From: Actinomadura cremea
GTDB taxonomy: Bacteria > Actinomycetota > Actinomycetes > Streptosporangiales > Streptosporangiaceae
Reading direction: 5' to 3'
Assembly (NCBI RefSeq): GCF_014648495.1
Contig: NZ_BMRF01000002.1
Coordinates: 62,001 to 126,000 of the forward strand
Length of the DNA: 64,000 nt
In this document: positions 10,173-17,630 of the stretch, piece by piece
How positions within the stretch are numbered: the stretch's first letter is position 1
Layout: each line of letters begins with the position of its first letter
Position numbers and translations under genes: made by a program
The notes under the pieces: generated by a model
Database searches by the model: none
Seen by the model: only the letters and a program-made list of their open reading frames with translations
What the model was told of the DNA's origin: nothing

Positions 10173-12395
10173 TCATGTCCCGGCGGTGGCCGGGAGGGCG
10201 AGCCGCAGCGCGACGAGCCCGTCCGGACCGGCCGCGTAGAGGGTGCCGTCGCCCTCCAGGAGCAGCGCGGTCGGGACGAAGCCCGGACGGACGACGGCGT
10301 CGTGCCCGGTGGCCAGGTCCCACAGGTGGACGTCCCCGTTGTTCCAGCCGACGACGACCACCGGCCGGGCGCCGGCGAGGGCGCCGGCGAGGGCGTGGAC
10401 GGACCCGTCGCGCAGATCGGCGGGCTCCGGCCGGGGCTCCTCCCCCGGAGTCCAGTAGCGGACGGTCCCGTCGGCGCCTCCGCTCACGACGAGGTCACCG
10501 CCCCGGGGCCCGCGCAGGCAGGTCACGGCGGTGACGGGACCGTCGTGGAGCTTCCGCGAGACCGCCTCGGACGCCCCCTGGCCGGGACGCCACGCGCGGA
10601 CCGTGCCCGTGCGGTCGCCGACGACCAGCATCGCGGCGTCCCGGGCCGCGCCGAGGGCGGTCGGCGACGTCGAGAGCCGCTCGGCCGTCCGGAGGACCTC
10701 GCCCGAGTCGATCCCCGTGCCTGCGCCGGGGGCGGCGTTGAGCAGGTCGCCGATCTGCTCGGTCCGGCTCTTCGCCTTCCGGGGCGAGATGAGACCGAGC
10801 ACGCCGTGCGGGTCCAGGTGCAGTACGCCCCCGTCGGGGAGGCACACCAGTCCCCTCAGCGCCGGGGTCTCGTTGACGATGCGGCCGACCGGGGCGCCGT
10901 CGGACGGAGACAGCAGGTGCAGCGGTCCGTCCATGGTCGCGGCGAGCAGCCGCCCCTCCCGCTCGCCCGCGCCGAAGGCGAGCGCGGTGACGGGACCCGT
11001 CCACGGCGCGGGGCGCGCGGGGTCCGGGCGCCTGCCCGCCCACACCGGTGACCACGGTGCCCCGGCCAGGTGCCGGGCGAGCGCCCCGGCGAGCCCGTCA
11101 TGCCTCCTGGACGCGGCCAGGTGCAGGATCGCCGCGCGTTCCGCGGGCCCGGCCGCGGCGAGCAGCGCCGGGCCGGCGGCACGCCAGACCGGCCCGAGCG
11201 GGACGGTGCCGCCGGGCGTCGAGGCGGGCGTCGAGCCGGGCGCGTCGCCGGTCGCGTCGCCGGTCGTCGCGGCGAGCGCGTCGAGGACCGAGGTGACCTC
11301 CAGCGGGTCGGCACGCAGCGCGCATCCGAGGTCGGCGAGCAACTGCGGGGCGGTCCCGGAGCCCAGGGCGTGCCGGAGCAGGTGCCGCGTGACGTAGGGG
11401 GCGGCCCGGCTCCAGTCGGGACGGCCCTGCTCCTTCGGCGTCGACTCGTAGAGCGCGTATCCGAGGGAGTTGCCGATCTGGGCCGCCAGCTGCGGCGTCC
11501 GCGCCGCGAGCACGGCCTCGCGCAGGGGCCGGCAGCCGAGGGAGACGCCGGCGGCCGAGCGGGCGGTGAGCGGTGCCGCGGCGGCGACGGCCTGCCGCGC
11601 GCGCTCGCGGTCGCCGGTCAGCGCGACCGTCCAGGACTCCCAGGTGGCGGGGTCGAGGGGCTCGAACGCGCTCGCGAGCGCCTCGACCGCGGGGCGCGCC
11701 GCGGCCGGGGCCTGCGCGAGCCGGCGTCCGGGGACGTCCGGGCCGGATCCGGCGTGCAGGGCGAGCTCGGCCAGCCCCGCGTTCGGGTACAGCGCGGCCG
11801 CCGCCGCGACGGCCGCGGGGTCGGTGATCCCGCGGGCCGCCGCGACCTCGCGGAGCCAGCCGGTGAACGCGTCCCGGTCGGTCATGTCGGGGGAGTCGAG
11901 GTGCACGACCTCGGCCGGAGCGGTGAATCCGGCGAGCGCGTCCGGACGTCCCTCGACGAGCAGCCGGACGTGCCGCGTCTCCAGCAGGGGGTCGAGGAGG
12001 GCGGCGACGATCTCGGTCGCCGCGGCGCCGTCGCAGCCCGCCCCCGACTCGTCCAGCTCCCCGACGAGGATCGTTCCGGGACGGCGGTCGGCGGTGACGC
12101 GCGCGACGAGTTCGGGCGGGTCGCCGCCGGGCAGCAGGAGCTGGTCCGCGAGCGCCCAGGCCACTGCCCGCGCCGACATGCCGCGCGCGCTGAGCATCGC
12201 GTTCACGGCCCGGTCGCCCGCGATGTCCGCGGCGGCCCAGGCCAGCAGGCGGCTCTTCCCGGTGCCCGGCGCGCCGGTCACGACGCACAGCCGGGAACGC
12301 GGCCGGTCGGTCGCCCACCGCCTGATCGCGGCCGCGGCGGGCGCCCGTCCGGCACCGAGGGGCGGCAGCCGGTTCTCGTCCGGAGTCGATGTCAT
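10173..12395 (-). CDS. P-loop NTPase with C-terminal WD40-like beta-propeller
   Basis: The 740-residue product has an N-terminal STAND/AAA-like NTPase. Walker A is GAPGTGKS (residues 41-48), and a Walker B-like segment TILVGELDES is at about 108-117, followed by a helical middle. From about residue 440 the chain is propeller-like repeats (GPVTALAFGAGEREGRLLAA, LVVGDRTGTVRAWRPG, LVVSGGADGTVRYWTPG, VVVGWNNGDVHLWDLATG). Proteins of this build act as signal-sensing switches, and many STAND NTPases serve in defence. ATG 12395 follows the stop of the SUKH-4/deaminase gene by 8 bases, with GAAGG overlapping that stop, so translation is coupled. The frame is open to 13028 but overlaps the neighbour there. 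Role in the deaminase cassette is inferred from this coupling only. Confidence 0.8.
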   Translation of the reverse strand: MTSTPDENRLPPLGAGRAPAAAAIRRWATDRPRSRLCVVTGAPGTGKSRLLAWAAADIAGDRAVNAMLSARGMSARAVAWALADQLLLPGGDPPELVARVTADRRPGTILVGELDESGAGCDGAAATEIVAALLDPLLETRHVRLLVEGRPDALAGFTAPAEVVHLDSPDMTDRDAFTGWLREVAAARGITDPAAVAAAAALYPNAGLAELALHAGSGPDVPGRRLAQAPAAARPAVEALASAFEPLDPATWESWTVALTGDRERARQAVAAAAPLTARSAAGVSLGCRPLREAVLAARTPQLAAQIGNSLGYALYESTPKEQGRPDWSRAAPYVTRHLLRHALGSGTAPQLLADLGCALRADPLEVTSVLDALAATTGDATGDAPGSTPASTPGGTVPLGPVWRAAGPALLAAAGPAERAAILHLAASRRHDGLAGALARHLAGAPWSPVWAGRRPDPARPAPWTGPVTALAFGAGEREGRLLAATMDGPLHLLSPSDGAPVGRIVNETPALRGLVCLPDGGVLHLDPHGVLGLISPRKAKSRTEQIGDLLNAAPGAGTGIDSGEVLRTAERLSTSPTALGAARDAAMLVVGDRTGTVRAWRPGQGASEAVSRKLHDGPVTAVTCLRGPRGGDLVVSGGADGTVRYWTPGEEPRPEPADLRDGSVHALAGALAGARPVVVVGWNNGDVHLWDLATGHDAVVRPGFVPTALLLEGDGTLYAAGPDGLVALRLALPATAGT

Positions 12396-12403
12396 CAGGG
12401 CCT

Positions 12404-13273
12404 TCAGGGGGTTCGTGCGGCGGCATGGTGCATGAGGGCCAGCAGGCCGGCCTCCCGGTCGGCGGCGGTGTCCCCGTAGTCGAAGGCGTGACTGCGCTCC
12501 GCGTTCGTGAACCGGGCGAGCCACCTGGCGCAGTGGTTCCCCGGCAGGGAGCACGGCTGCAGGTCGGTGTGGATCCGGGTGACCTGGCCGGGACGCACGC
12601 CCTCGGCGGCGAGCCGGGACCACAGCACCCGCTCCGGGTGGTGCGTGCCCGGACGCGCCGTCTCGGTCTCGATGCGGGAACCGCCGCGCCCGTCGTCGAT
12701 CCGGAAGGCCGCCGCGAACGGGAAGCTCAGCGCGTGCCGGACGTCCTCGAGCACGCGCGGCCACCAGGTCTCGGCGTCCTGGAACGCGGCCGGGTCGATC
12801 TCCAGGAGCCGTCCGCGGAGCCCCCGGAACACGGCCGCGGGATTCAGGTCGCCGGGCGCCGCGATCACGGGCAGGAACCTGTCCAGCTCCAGCAGCGACA
12901 TCGCGAACGCGGTCACGTCGGTGCTGACGGCCATGGGCGAGGGCGCGGCGGTGACGAACACGGCCTGCACGGCTCCGGACGGCGTCAGGCAGAGCTCGGC
13001 GCCGTGGTCGGAGCCGATCCGGCACCACGCGGCCAGGTCGCCGGCGGCGTCCGGGAAGCCCACGGTCGCGGCGAACTCGCCGAGGGCCAGGGGCTCACCG
13101 GCCGTGGCCCTGAAGTACGGGCCGACCTGGACCGGCAGCCCGAGATCGGCGAGTTCCTGCGCGGCGTGCGCGGGCGGCGCGAGCCCGCGCAGTTCGGACC
13201 GGTCGATCGTCCGGAGCCCCTCGGGCCCGAAGTGCCCCGCGAGCCGCTCGTCCATGTCGGCGTCCATCTCCAC
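12404..13273 (-). CDS. SUKH-4-like domain fused to a nucleic-acid/nucleotide deaminase domain
   Basis: The 289-residue protein has two parts. Residues about 10-195 resemble SUKH-4 immunity proteins (GLPVQVGPYF, GAELCLTPSGAVQAVFV, FAMSLLELDRFLPVIA). Residues about 200-275 form a zinc deaminase core with H212-P-E214 and PCSLPGNHC (C241, C248), then SHAFDYGD. The same residues occur with identical spacing in the short deaminase at 14008-14631, so the catalytic site looks intact. Fusion of an immunity-type domain to a potentially active deaminase is odd: it could be a self-restrained effector or a deaminase-fold partner. The GTG at 13273 is the longest start; ATG 13267 or 13255 are possible. It lies 22 bases after the SUKH-4 gene and is coupled to the NTPase. 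Confidence 0.72.
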   Translation of the reverse strand: MEMDADMDERLAGHFGPEGLRTIDRSELRGLAPPAHAAQELADLGLPVQVGPYFRATAGEPLALGEFAATVGFPDAAGDLAAWCRIGSDHGAELCLTPSGAVQAVFVTAAPSPMAVSTDVTAFAMSLLELDRFLPVIAAPGDLNPAAVFRGLRGRLLEIDPAAFQDAETWWPRVLEDVRHALSFPFAAAFRIDDGRGGSRIETETARPGTHHPERVLWSRLAAEGVRPGQVTRIHTDLQPCSLPGNHCARWLARFTNAERSHAFDYGDTAADREAGLLALMHHAAARTP

Positions 13274-13295
13274 TCGTCACCGCACGCGCGCGGCG

Positions 13296-13958
13296 TCAGT
13301 CCCACTCGCCGGCGGAGATGTCGATGAACGCCCCGGTCCACGGGCCGGCGAAGTCGCTCGTGAAGGGCTCCTCGCCGGTGTCGCCGGGCTCGTACGGCGG
13401 CGGCTCGTCGACGGTGAACGGCGTCGGGTCGACGTCCATGAGTTCGCGGGCGAGTTTCAGCGCCGCCTCCACGAGCACGGAGTCCGCGTCGCGGTCGTCG
13501 TCGGGGTCCTCGTCGACCTGTTCCGCGTAGTCCTGGCTGTAGTAGTACGTGTCGCGCTGGAAGGCGTACATGAAGTACGCGAGCGCGTCCACGCCGCTGT
13601 GCATCGGCTGCGGGGGGACGTCGCCGTCGGGGATGAAGAAGACCTTCCCGGTGGCGCCGTCGAGCGCCACGTCACCGCCGAAGAAGCCGCCGAGCACGTA
13701 CCACCGGTCCGCGCCGTCCGGCAGGTCCCACGTCCAGCGGCCCGCGGCGCCCTTGCGGGCGTGCGCCTCCGGCAGCGGCTCGAACTTCGACAGGCTGAGG
13801 AAGCCGCTCTTGAGGTCGGTCGGGACGCCGACCGCGGTGAGGAAGCGGCGCGTGCCGGCATGGGAGACCCCGGCCGGGAGGTCGCCGTCGTCGAACCGGC
13901 GAACCTCTCCGTCGCCGAACGCGTCGACGAGATCCCGCGTCGTCAACTCCGGAACCAT
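13296..13958 (-). CDS. SUKH-4 family immunity-like protein
   Basis: A 220-residue protein with the SUKH-4 pattern: FLTAVGVPTDLKSGFLSL, DRWYVLGGFFGGDVALDG and TGKVFFIPDGD, then a helix-rich acidic tail (DPDDDRDADS). SUKH proteins neutralise toxins of polymorphic systems, often deaminases and nucleases. ATG 13958 is preferred because GAGGGG stands 6 bases upstream; ATG 13964 is alternative. It lies 50 bases after the short deaminase stop, the usual toxin-then-immunity order, so it is the likely antidote. Function is inferred from family plus position. Confidence 0.78.
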   Translation of the reverse strand: MVPELTTRDLVDAFGDGEVRRFDDGDLPAGVSHAGTRRFLTAVGVPTDLKSGFLSLSKFEPLPEAHARKGAAGRWTWDLPDGADRWYVLGGFFGGDVALDGATGKVFFIPDGDVPPQPMHSGVDALAYFMYAFQRDTYYYSQDYAEQVDEDPDDDRDADSVLVEAALKLARELMDVDPTPFTVDEPPPYEPGDTGEEPFTSDFAGPWTGAFIDISAGEWD

Positions 13959-14007
13959 GTGCATCCCCTCGTGCCGCGCCCGATTCCCGTGGTAAGGCGA
14001 TCCGGGC

Positions 14008-14631
14008 TCAGAAGAGCCCGTTCCTGTACGTTCTGTGTTGGCCGTTGGCCTGGCTCCTGGTGGTGCCGTTGATACCATAGTCGAAGCGGTGTGAAACATC
14101 CGCACCGGGTATGTGCGTCTTCATCCATTGGTCGCAGTACGACGCGGAATAGTCGCATGGTGATCGCTCGGTATAGACGGCCTTGATGTTCTTCGGATCG
14201 ATTCCCTGATCCAGCAGGAAGTTGGCTCCCATTCTTTCCGAATGGACGCCGTCGCTGCGGGTGACGAGGATCCTCTCCTGGCCGTCGGTGTCGATGTACC
14301 GGAGGGCGGCGAAGTTCCGTCCGGAGTCGTTGCCCTCCTGCTTGCGGGTCTCCTCGACGGCCTCCATCATCTCCCGATCCTTCGGATCGAGGTTCGGGTC
14401 GTCGGGGTCGAGTTTCCGCGAGTTCACCGTGTCGCCGGCGGGAGGGGTCCGCGACGGTCGGTCGTTCCGCCATCTCTCCCGGGTCGGTTTGTCGATCTTC
14501 GTCGGGTCGAGGTAGTTCACCCGTCCGTTGGGGTACTTCTTGACCCGGAAAAGCTTGCCGGCGGACTTGCCGAAAATGCCGCCGGCCTTTCCCGCGACGG
14601 AGGGCGAGCCCTTCTTGTTGTTGGGGGTCAC
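14008..14631 (-). CDS. Short nucleic-acid/nucleotide deaminase, toxin-like
   Basis: A 207-residue protein starting at GTG 14631. The N-terminal half is basic and low-complexity (KKGSPSVAGKAGG, KLFRVKKYPNGRVNYLDP). The C-terminal part is a deaminase core: H130-S-E132, then YTERSPCDYSASYC with C159 and C166, then SHRFDYG. This is the XOO_2897/YwqJ-like zinc deaminase layout found at the C terminus of polymorphic toxins. No secretion or trafficking domain is present: a plus-strand TetR gene starts at 14992, so it is either an orphan toxin tip or a complete intracellular effector. No clear ribosome site precedes the GTG; a 13-codon open frame overlaps it (GTGA), suggesting coupled translation. 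The next gene is its probable immunity protein. Confidence 0.72.
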   Translation of the reverse strand: MTPNNKKGSPSVAGKAGGIFGKSAGKLFRVKKYPNGRVNYLDPTKIDKPTRERWRNDRPSRTPPAGDTVNSRKLDPDDPNLDPKDREMMEAVEETRKQEGNDSGRNFAALRYIDTDGQERILVTRSDGVHSERMGANFLLDQGIDPKNIKAVYTERSPCDYSASYCDQWMKTHIPGADVSHRFDYGINGTTRSQANGQHRTYRNGLF

Positions 14632-14669
14632 GGCCGGACGGGGATTGTCTGCTCGAACCGGTCGGTCAT
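14628..14669 (-). CDS. Possible 13-residue leader peptide coupled to the deaminase
   Basis: ATG at 14669 encodes MTDRFEQTIPVRP and stops at TGA 14630-14628, which overlaps the GTG start of the deaminase as GTGA. An AGGAG motif lies 10 bases before the ATG, whereas the deaminase GTG has none. This would let ribosomes reach the toxin only after reading the leader. It may instead be chance or the mark of a frameshift in a longer N terminus. Confidence 0.3.
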   Translation of the reverse strand: MTDRFEQTIPVRP

Positions 14670-14991
14670 CGCCCGGACGCTCCTGTCGCTGGGGGTCGTG
14701 TGAACGTGTGCGGCCACCGGCGGGAGCGGCGGGCCGCGCGAGTGCGCTGACGACCCCGGGCGAGGAGGCGAGTCCGCGGACCGGCTCGAGAGACCCCGAG
14801 CGTGCCGGCGCGACCCTCGCCCTACGGGGCGAATCGGATGATATCGAAGATTGGCGACAAACAGAATATGTGCTGGTAAGGGACGCTTTTATGGACGACT
14901 TGCACCCCGGCCGCGGCCCGGTGAGCGGGGGGAAGATCGCGGTAACGGACGATGTGGGGGACAATGTGCCCGAACTCGGTGAGGAGACGCT
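14632..14991. other. Intergenic region between the deaminase island and a TetR gene
   Basis: Apart from the mini-ORF at 14628-14669 I see no gene in these 360 bases. The part 14830-14900 is clearly richer in A+T than its surroundings and probably holds the divergent promoters. Long reading frames through it on both strands have the arginine-rich look of shadows. Confidence 0.5.
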
Positions 14992-15615
14992 TTGAGCGCG
15001 GATGTGCGGTTCACCGTCACGCGGACGCTGACCAAGGACCAGCAGGCGCGGCGGGAGCGGCTGATCGACGCGGCCTGGAATTTGGCGGTGGAGGGCGGTT
15101 ACCCCGCCGTCACCATGCACGACGTCGCGGACCGCGCGGGCGTCGCCCGCGCCACCGTCTACCGCTACTTCGCCACCAAGGACCACCTGCTCACCGAGGT
15201 CGCCGCGACCTGGGCGCACCGGGTGACCGACGACATCGACGCGCTCGCGGTCGGGGACACGCCGGTCGAGCGGCTGACCGCGCTGCTGGAGCGGATCGTG
15301 CACGTCGCGGCCGACAACGTCACGCTCACCTCGGCGATCATCCAGGCGGTGACGGCGGACGACTCCAGCGTGGACGACTCCCGCGACGTGGTGTTCCTGT
15401 TCCTGCGGGACCGGCTGTCGGCGGCGATCGGCGACCCGGTGCCGCAGCGCGAGGACGTCGAGGTCGTCCTCGGGCACGTGCTGCTCGCCGCGCTGGTCAG
15501 CGTCGCGTCGCTGCGCCGTCCGGCGGACGAGGTCGCGGCGATCGTCCGGACGTCGGGACGGCTCGTGCTCGCGGGCGCGCTCGCCGGCGAGCAGACCCCC
15601 GCCGGGGGCGAATAG
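14992..15615 (+). CDS. TetR family regulator
   Basis: The 207-residue product has the TetR HTH at about residues 20-66: RERLIDAAWNLAVEGGYPAV, HDVADRAGVARATVYRYFATKDHLL. The C-terminal ligand domain is not specific. The start is TTG 14992 with GAGGAG (14981-14986) 5 bases before it. The gene stands alone between the divergent deaminase island and a PucR-type gene. A 7-bp hairpin 2 bases after its stop ends the unit. The target is unknown; the divergent deaminase promoter and the gene itself are candidates. Confidence 0.85.
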   Translation: MSADVRFTVTRTLTKDQQARRERLIDAAWNLAVEGGYPAVTMHDVADRAGVARATVYRYFATKDHLLTEVAATWAHRVTDDIDALAVGDTPVERLTALLERIVHVAADNVTLTSAIIQAVTADDSSVDDSRDVVFLFLRDRLSAAIGDPVPQREDVEVVLGHVLLAALVSVASLRRPADEVAAIVRTSGRLVLAGALAGEQTPAGGE

Positions 15616-15617
15616 AG

Positions 15618-15637
15618 CGCGCCGGCCGATCGGCGCG
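15618..15637 (+). terminator. Hairpin after the TetR gene
   Basis: CGCGCCG / CGGCGCG stem with a 6-base loop, starting 2 bases after the stop at 15615. It is short but very GC-rich. Confidence 0.5.
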
Positions 15638-15748
15638 GGCGGATCAGGCCGACCGGCGGCCGCGATTGTCATTCAGGTGACAACCGCCCGGGCGCATTGC
15701 GTCCCCGACGGTAAAGCCGCTCCGGCGTGTGATCGGTAGCTTCCAAAG

Positions 15749-15772
15749 CGCCCCCACGACACCATGGGGGCG
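15749..15772 (+). promoter_or_regulatory. Hairpin abutting the ribosome site of the PucR-type gene
   Basis: CGCCCCCA / TGGGGGCG, 8 bp with an 8-base loop. The 3' arm ends at the first base of GGGAGGTGG, the ribosome site for GTG 15785. A fold here could limit ribosome access; this is inference. Confidence 0.35.
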
Positions 15773-15784
15773 GGAGGTGGAACC

Positions 15785-16999
15785 GTGACCACGACCCTGG
15801 AGGAGCGTTCGCCGCTCAAGCCCTGGGTGGGCGTGCCGAGCGAGCTGTCGGAGATCTTCCGGCCGCATCTGGACGGGCTGGCCGAGGAGATGATCGACGA
15901 GATCCTCGCCGGGATCCCCGAGTACTCCCGCCCGCAGGACGAGGAGTACGCGCGGCTCGTCCGGCTCGCGGTGGAGGGCGCGCTGCGCCAGTTCGTCGAC
16001 CTGATCATGGACCCGAACAGCTCGTGGGAGCAGGTCGCGGCCGTCTACCGGGAGATCGGCTGGGCGGAGGCCCGGGAGGGCCGCAGCCTCGACATCCTGC
16101 AGACGTCGATGCGGCTCGGCGCGCGCGTCGCGTGGCGGCGCCTCGCGGCGGAGTCCGAGCAGTACAACATGTCGCGGCACACGCTCGCCAGCCTCGCCGA
16201 GGCGATCTTCGCGTTCCTGGACGAGATCGCCCGCGCGGCCACCGAGGGCTACACCAAGGCCCGCGAGCAGGAGGCGGGCGAGCTGGAGCACCGCCGCCGC
16301 CGGCTCCTCGACCTGCTGCTGGCCGAACCGCCCGCGTCGTCCCAGGCGGTCGCCGACCTGGCCCGGCTGGCGCAGTGGCGGGTGCCCCGGACGGTCGCCG
16401 CGGTCGTCCTGTACGAGCGGGGGCGGCAGCCGTTCTCGCACCCGTCGCTGCCGCCGGACGTCCTGTCCGACGTCAACCGCCGCGAGCCGTGCCTGCTGGT
16501 GCCCGACCCCGAGGGGCCCGGCCGGGGCCGGATGCTGGAGTCGGCGCTGCGCAACTGGGTGGCCGCGATGGGCCCGACGGTCCGCACCGAGGACGCCGCG
16601 AAGTCGCTGCGCTGGGCGCGGGAGGCACTGCCGCTCGCGCGCCGCGAAATCCTGCCGTCCGACCGGCTGATCCGGTGCGCCGACCACATGCCGGCGCTGG
16701 TGGTGTTCAAGGACGAGGAACTGGTGCGGGCGGTCGCGGACCTGCGGCTCGCGCCGCTGCGGTCCGTCCGGCCGCGGCACCGCGAGCGGCTGATGCGCAC
16801 CCTGCTGTCGTGCCTGCAGAACGGGTTCAACGCGACCGAGGTCGCCACCCGCCTGCACGTGCACCCGCAGACCGTCCGGTACCGGCTGCACCAGCTGGAG
16901 GAGCTGTTCGGCGACCGCCTGTACGAGCCGGAGGCGCGGCTGGAACTGGAGATGGCGCTGACCGTCTGGCTCACCGCACCGTCTCCATCAAGCGATTGA
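15785..16999 (+). CDS. PucR/CdaR-type helix-turn-helix regulator
   Basis: A 404-residue regulator. The N-terminal part is the all-helical RsbRD-like domain of actinomycete PucR proteins (LAEEMIDEILAGIPEYSRP, LDILQTSMRLGARVAWRRLA). A middle GGDEF-like/CdaR linker follows. The C-terminal PucR HTH is clear: RLMRTLLSCLQNGFNATEVA, RLHVHPQTVRYRLHQLEELF. GTG 15785 has GGAGG 7 bases before it and replaces the longer ATG 15764. Members activate diverse catabolic or developmental genes; the target is not evident. A paralogue of the same build lies at 38651-39949. Confidence 0.87.
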   Translation: MTTTLEERSPLKPWVGVPSELSEIFRPHLDGLAEEMIDEILAGIPEYSRPQDEEYARLVRLAVEGALRQFVDLIMDPNSSWEQVAAVYREIGWAEAREGRSLDILQTSMRLGARVAWRRLAAESEQYNMSRHTLASLAEAIFAFLDEIARAATEGYTKAREQEAGELEHRRRRLLDLLLAEPPASSQAVADLARLAQWRVPRTVAAVVLYERGRQPFSHPSLPPDVLSDVNRREPCLLVPDPEGPGRGRMLESALRNWVAAMGPTVRTEDAAKSLRWAREALPLARREILPSDRLIRCADHMPALVVFKDEELVRAVADLRLAPLRSVRPRHRERLMRTLLSCLQNGFNATEVATRLHVHPQTVRYRLHQLEELFGDRLYEPEARLELEMALTVWLTAPSPSSD

Positions 17000-17031
17000 C
17001 CGAACGCTCCGGGACGTCTACCGTCGGCGCA
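16996..17031 (+). promoter_or_regulatory. Promoter giving a probable leaderless TetR mRNA
   Basis: TTGACC (16996-17001), a 17-base spacer and TACCGT (17019-17024) match the housekeeping-sigma pattern. The expected start point, 6-7 bases downstream, falls on the A of the TetR ATG at 17031, and there is no Shine-Dalgarno sequence. The -35 overlaps the stop codon of the PucR-type gene. Confidence 0.55.
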
Positions 17032-17630
17032 TGACCAGCGACTCCGGCCGGGAGCGCATCCTCGACGTCGCCACCCGGCTGTTCGCCGCCCTCGGCTACG
17101 ACGGCACCTCCACCCGGCTCATCGCCGAGGCGGCCGGGCTCAACATCGCCACGGTCGCCTACCACGTCGGCGGCAAGCGCGACCTGTACCTGGCCGTCAT
17201 GGAGCGCGCCCACCAGGCGGAACGCGCCGCGCTCGAGGAGGCCGTCGGGGAACTGCGCGCCGTCGGCGCCGGCGCCTCCGCGGCGCTCGCGCTCGTCGAC
17301 CGGTACGTCGACTTCTGCGCCGCCAACCCGGCGGTCCCGGCGCTGTGGATGCACCGCTGGCTGTCGGACGCCGCCGACGTCGCCCACCTGGAGAGCCTGT
17401 ACGTCCGGCCGCTGATGGACCTGGTCGTGGACGCCGTCCGCGCGACCGTCGGCGACGACGTGGACGTCGAGTACGCCGTCTGGACCGTCATCTGGGCCAC
17501 CCACGGGTTCGCGCGCGGCGGCGTCCTCGACGCGGACGGGCGGCGGCGCGGCATGGACGACCCCCGGGAACTCGACCGGTTCCGCGCCCACCTGCACCGG
17601 CTCGTCGGCGCCGCCCTGGGGCTCCGATGA
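17031..17630 (+). CDS. TetR family regulator (MFS/decarboxylase operon)
   Basis: The 199-residue protein has an N-terminal TetR HTH (GRERILDVATRLFAALGYDG, LIAEAAGLNIATVAYHVGGK). It is the first gene of a tightly overlapped operon: its stop shares ATGA with the start of the MFS transporter, whose 3' end overlaps the PLP enzyme. It probably represses its own operon and responds to the transported substrate. The mRNA appears leaderless. An aromatic-rich C-terminal domain (VWTVIWATHGFARGG) suggests a hydrophobic ligand, which is weak evidence. Confidence 0.87.
   Translation: MTSDSGRERILDVATRLFAALGYDGTSTRLIAEAAGLNIATVAYHVGGKRDLYLAVMERAHQAERAALEEAVGELRAVGAGASAALALVDRYVDFCAANPAVPALWMHRWLSDAADVAHLESLYVRPLMDLVVDAVRATVGDDVDVEYAVWTVIWATHGFARGGVLDADGRRRGMDDPRELDRFRAHLHRLVGAALGLR

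Noticed and set aside
12396-13028. N-terminal extension of the NTPase gene to 13028
   Set aside because: It lies in another frame of the SUKH-4/deaminase gene and is Arg-rich; the ATG at 12395 with GAAGG fits better.
13995-14665. Reading the short deaminase as the tip of a long toxin extending to 15672
   Set aside because: The extension has shadow composition and is antisense to an intact TetR gene with its own ribosome site.
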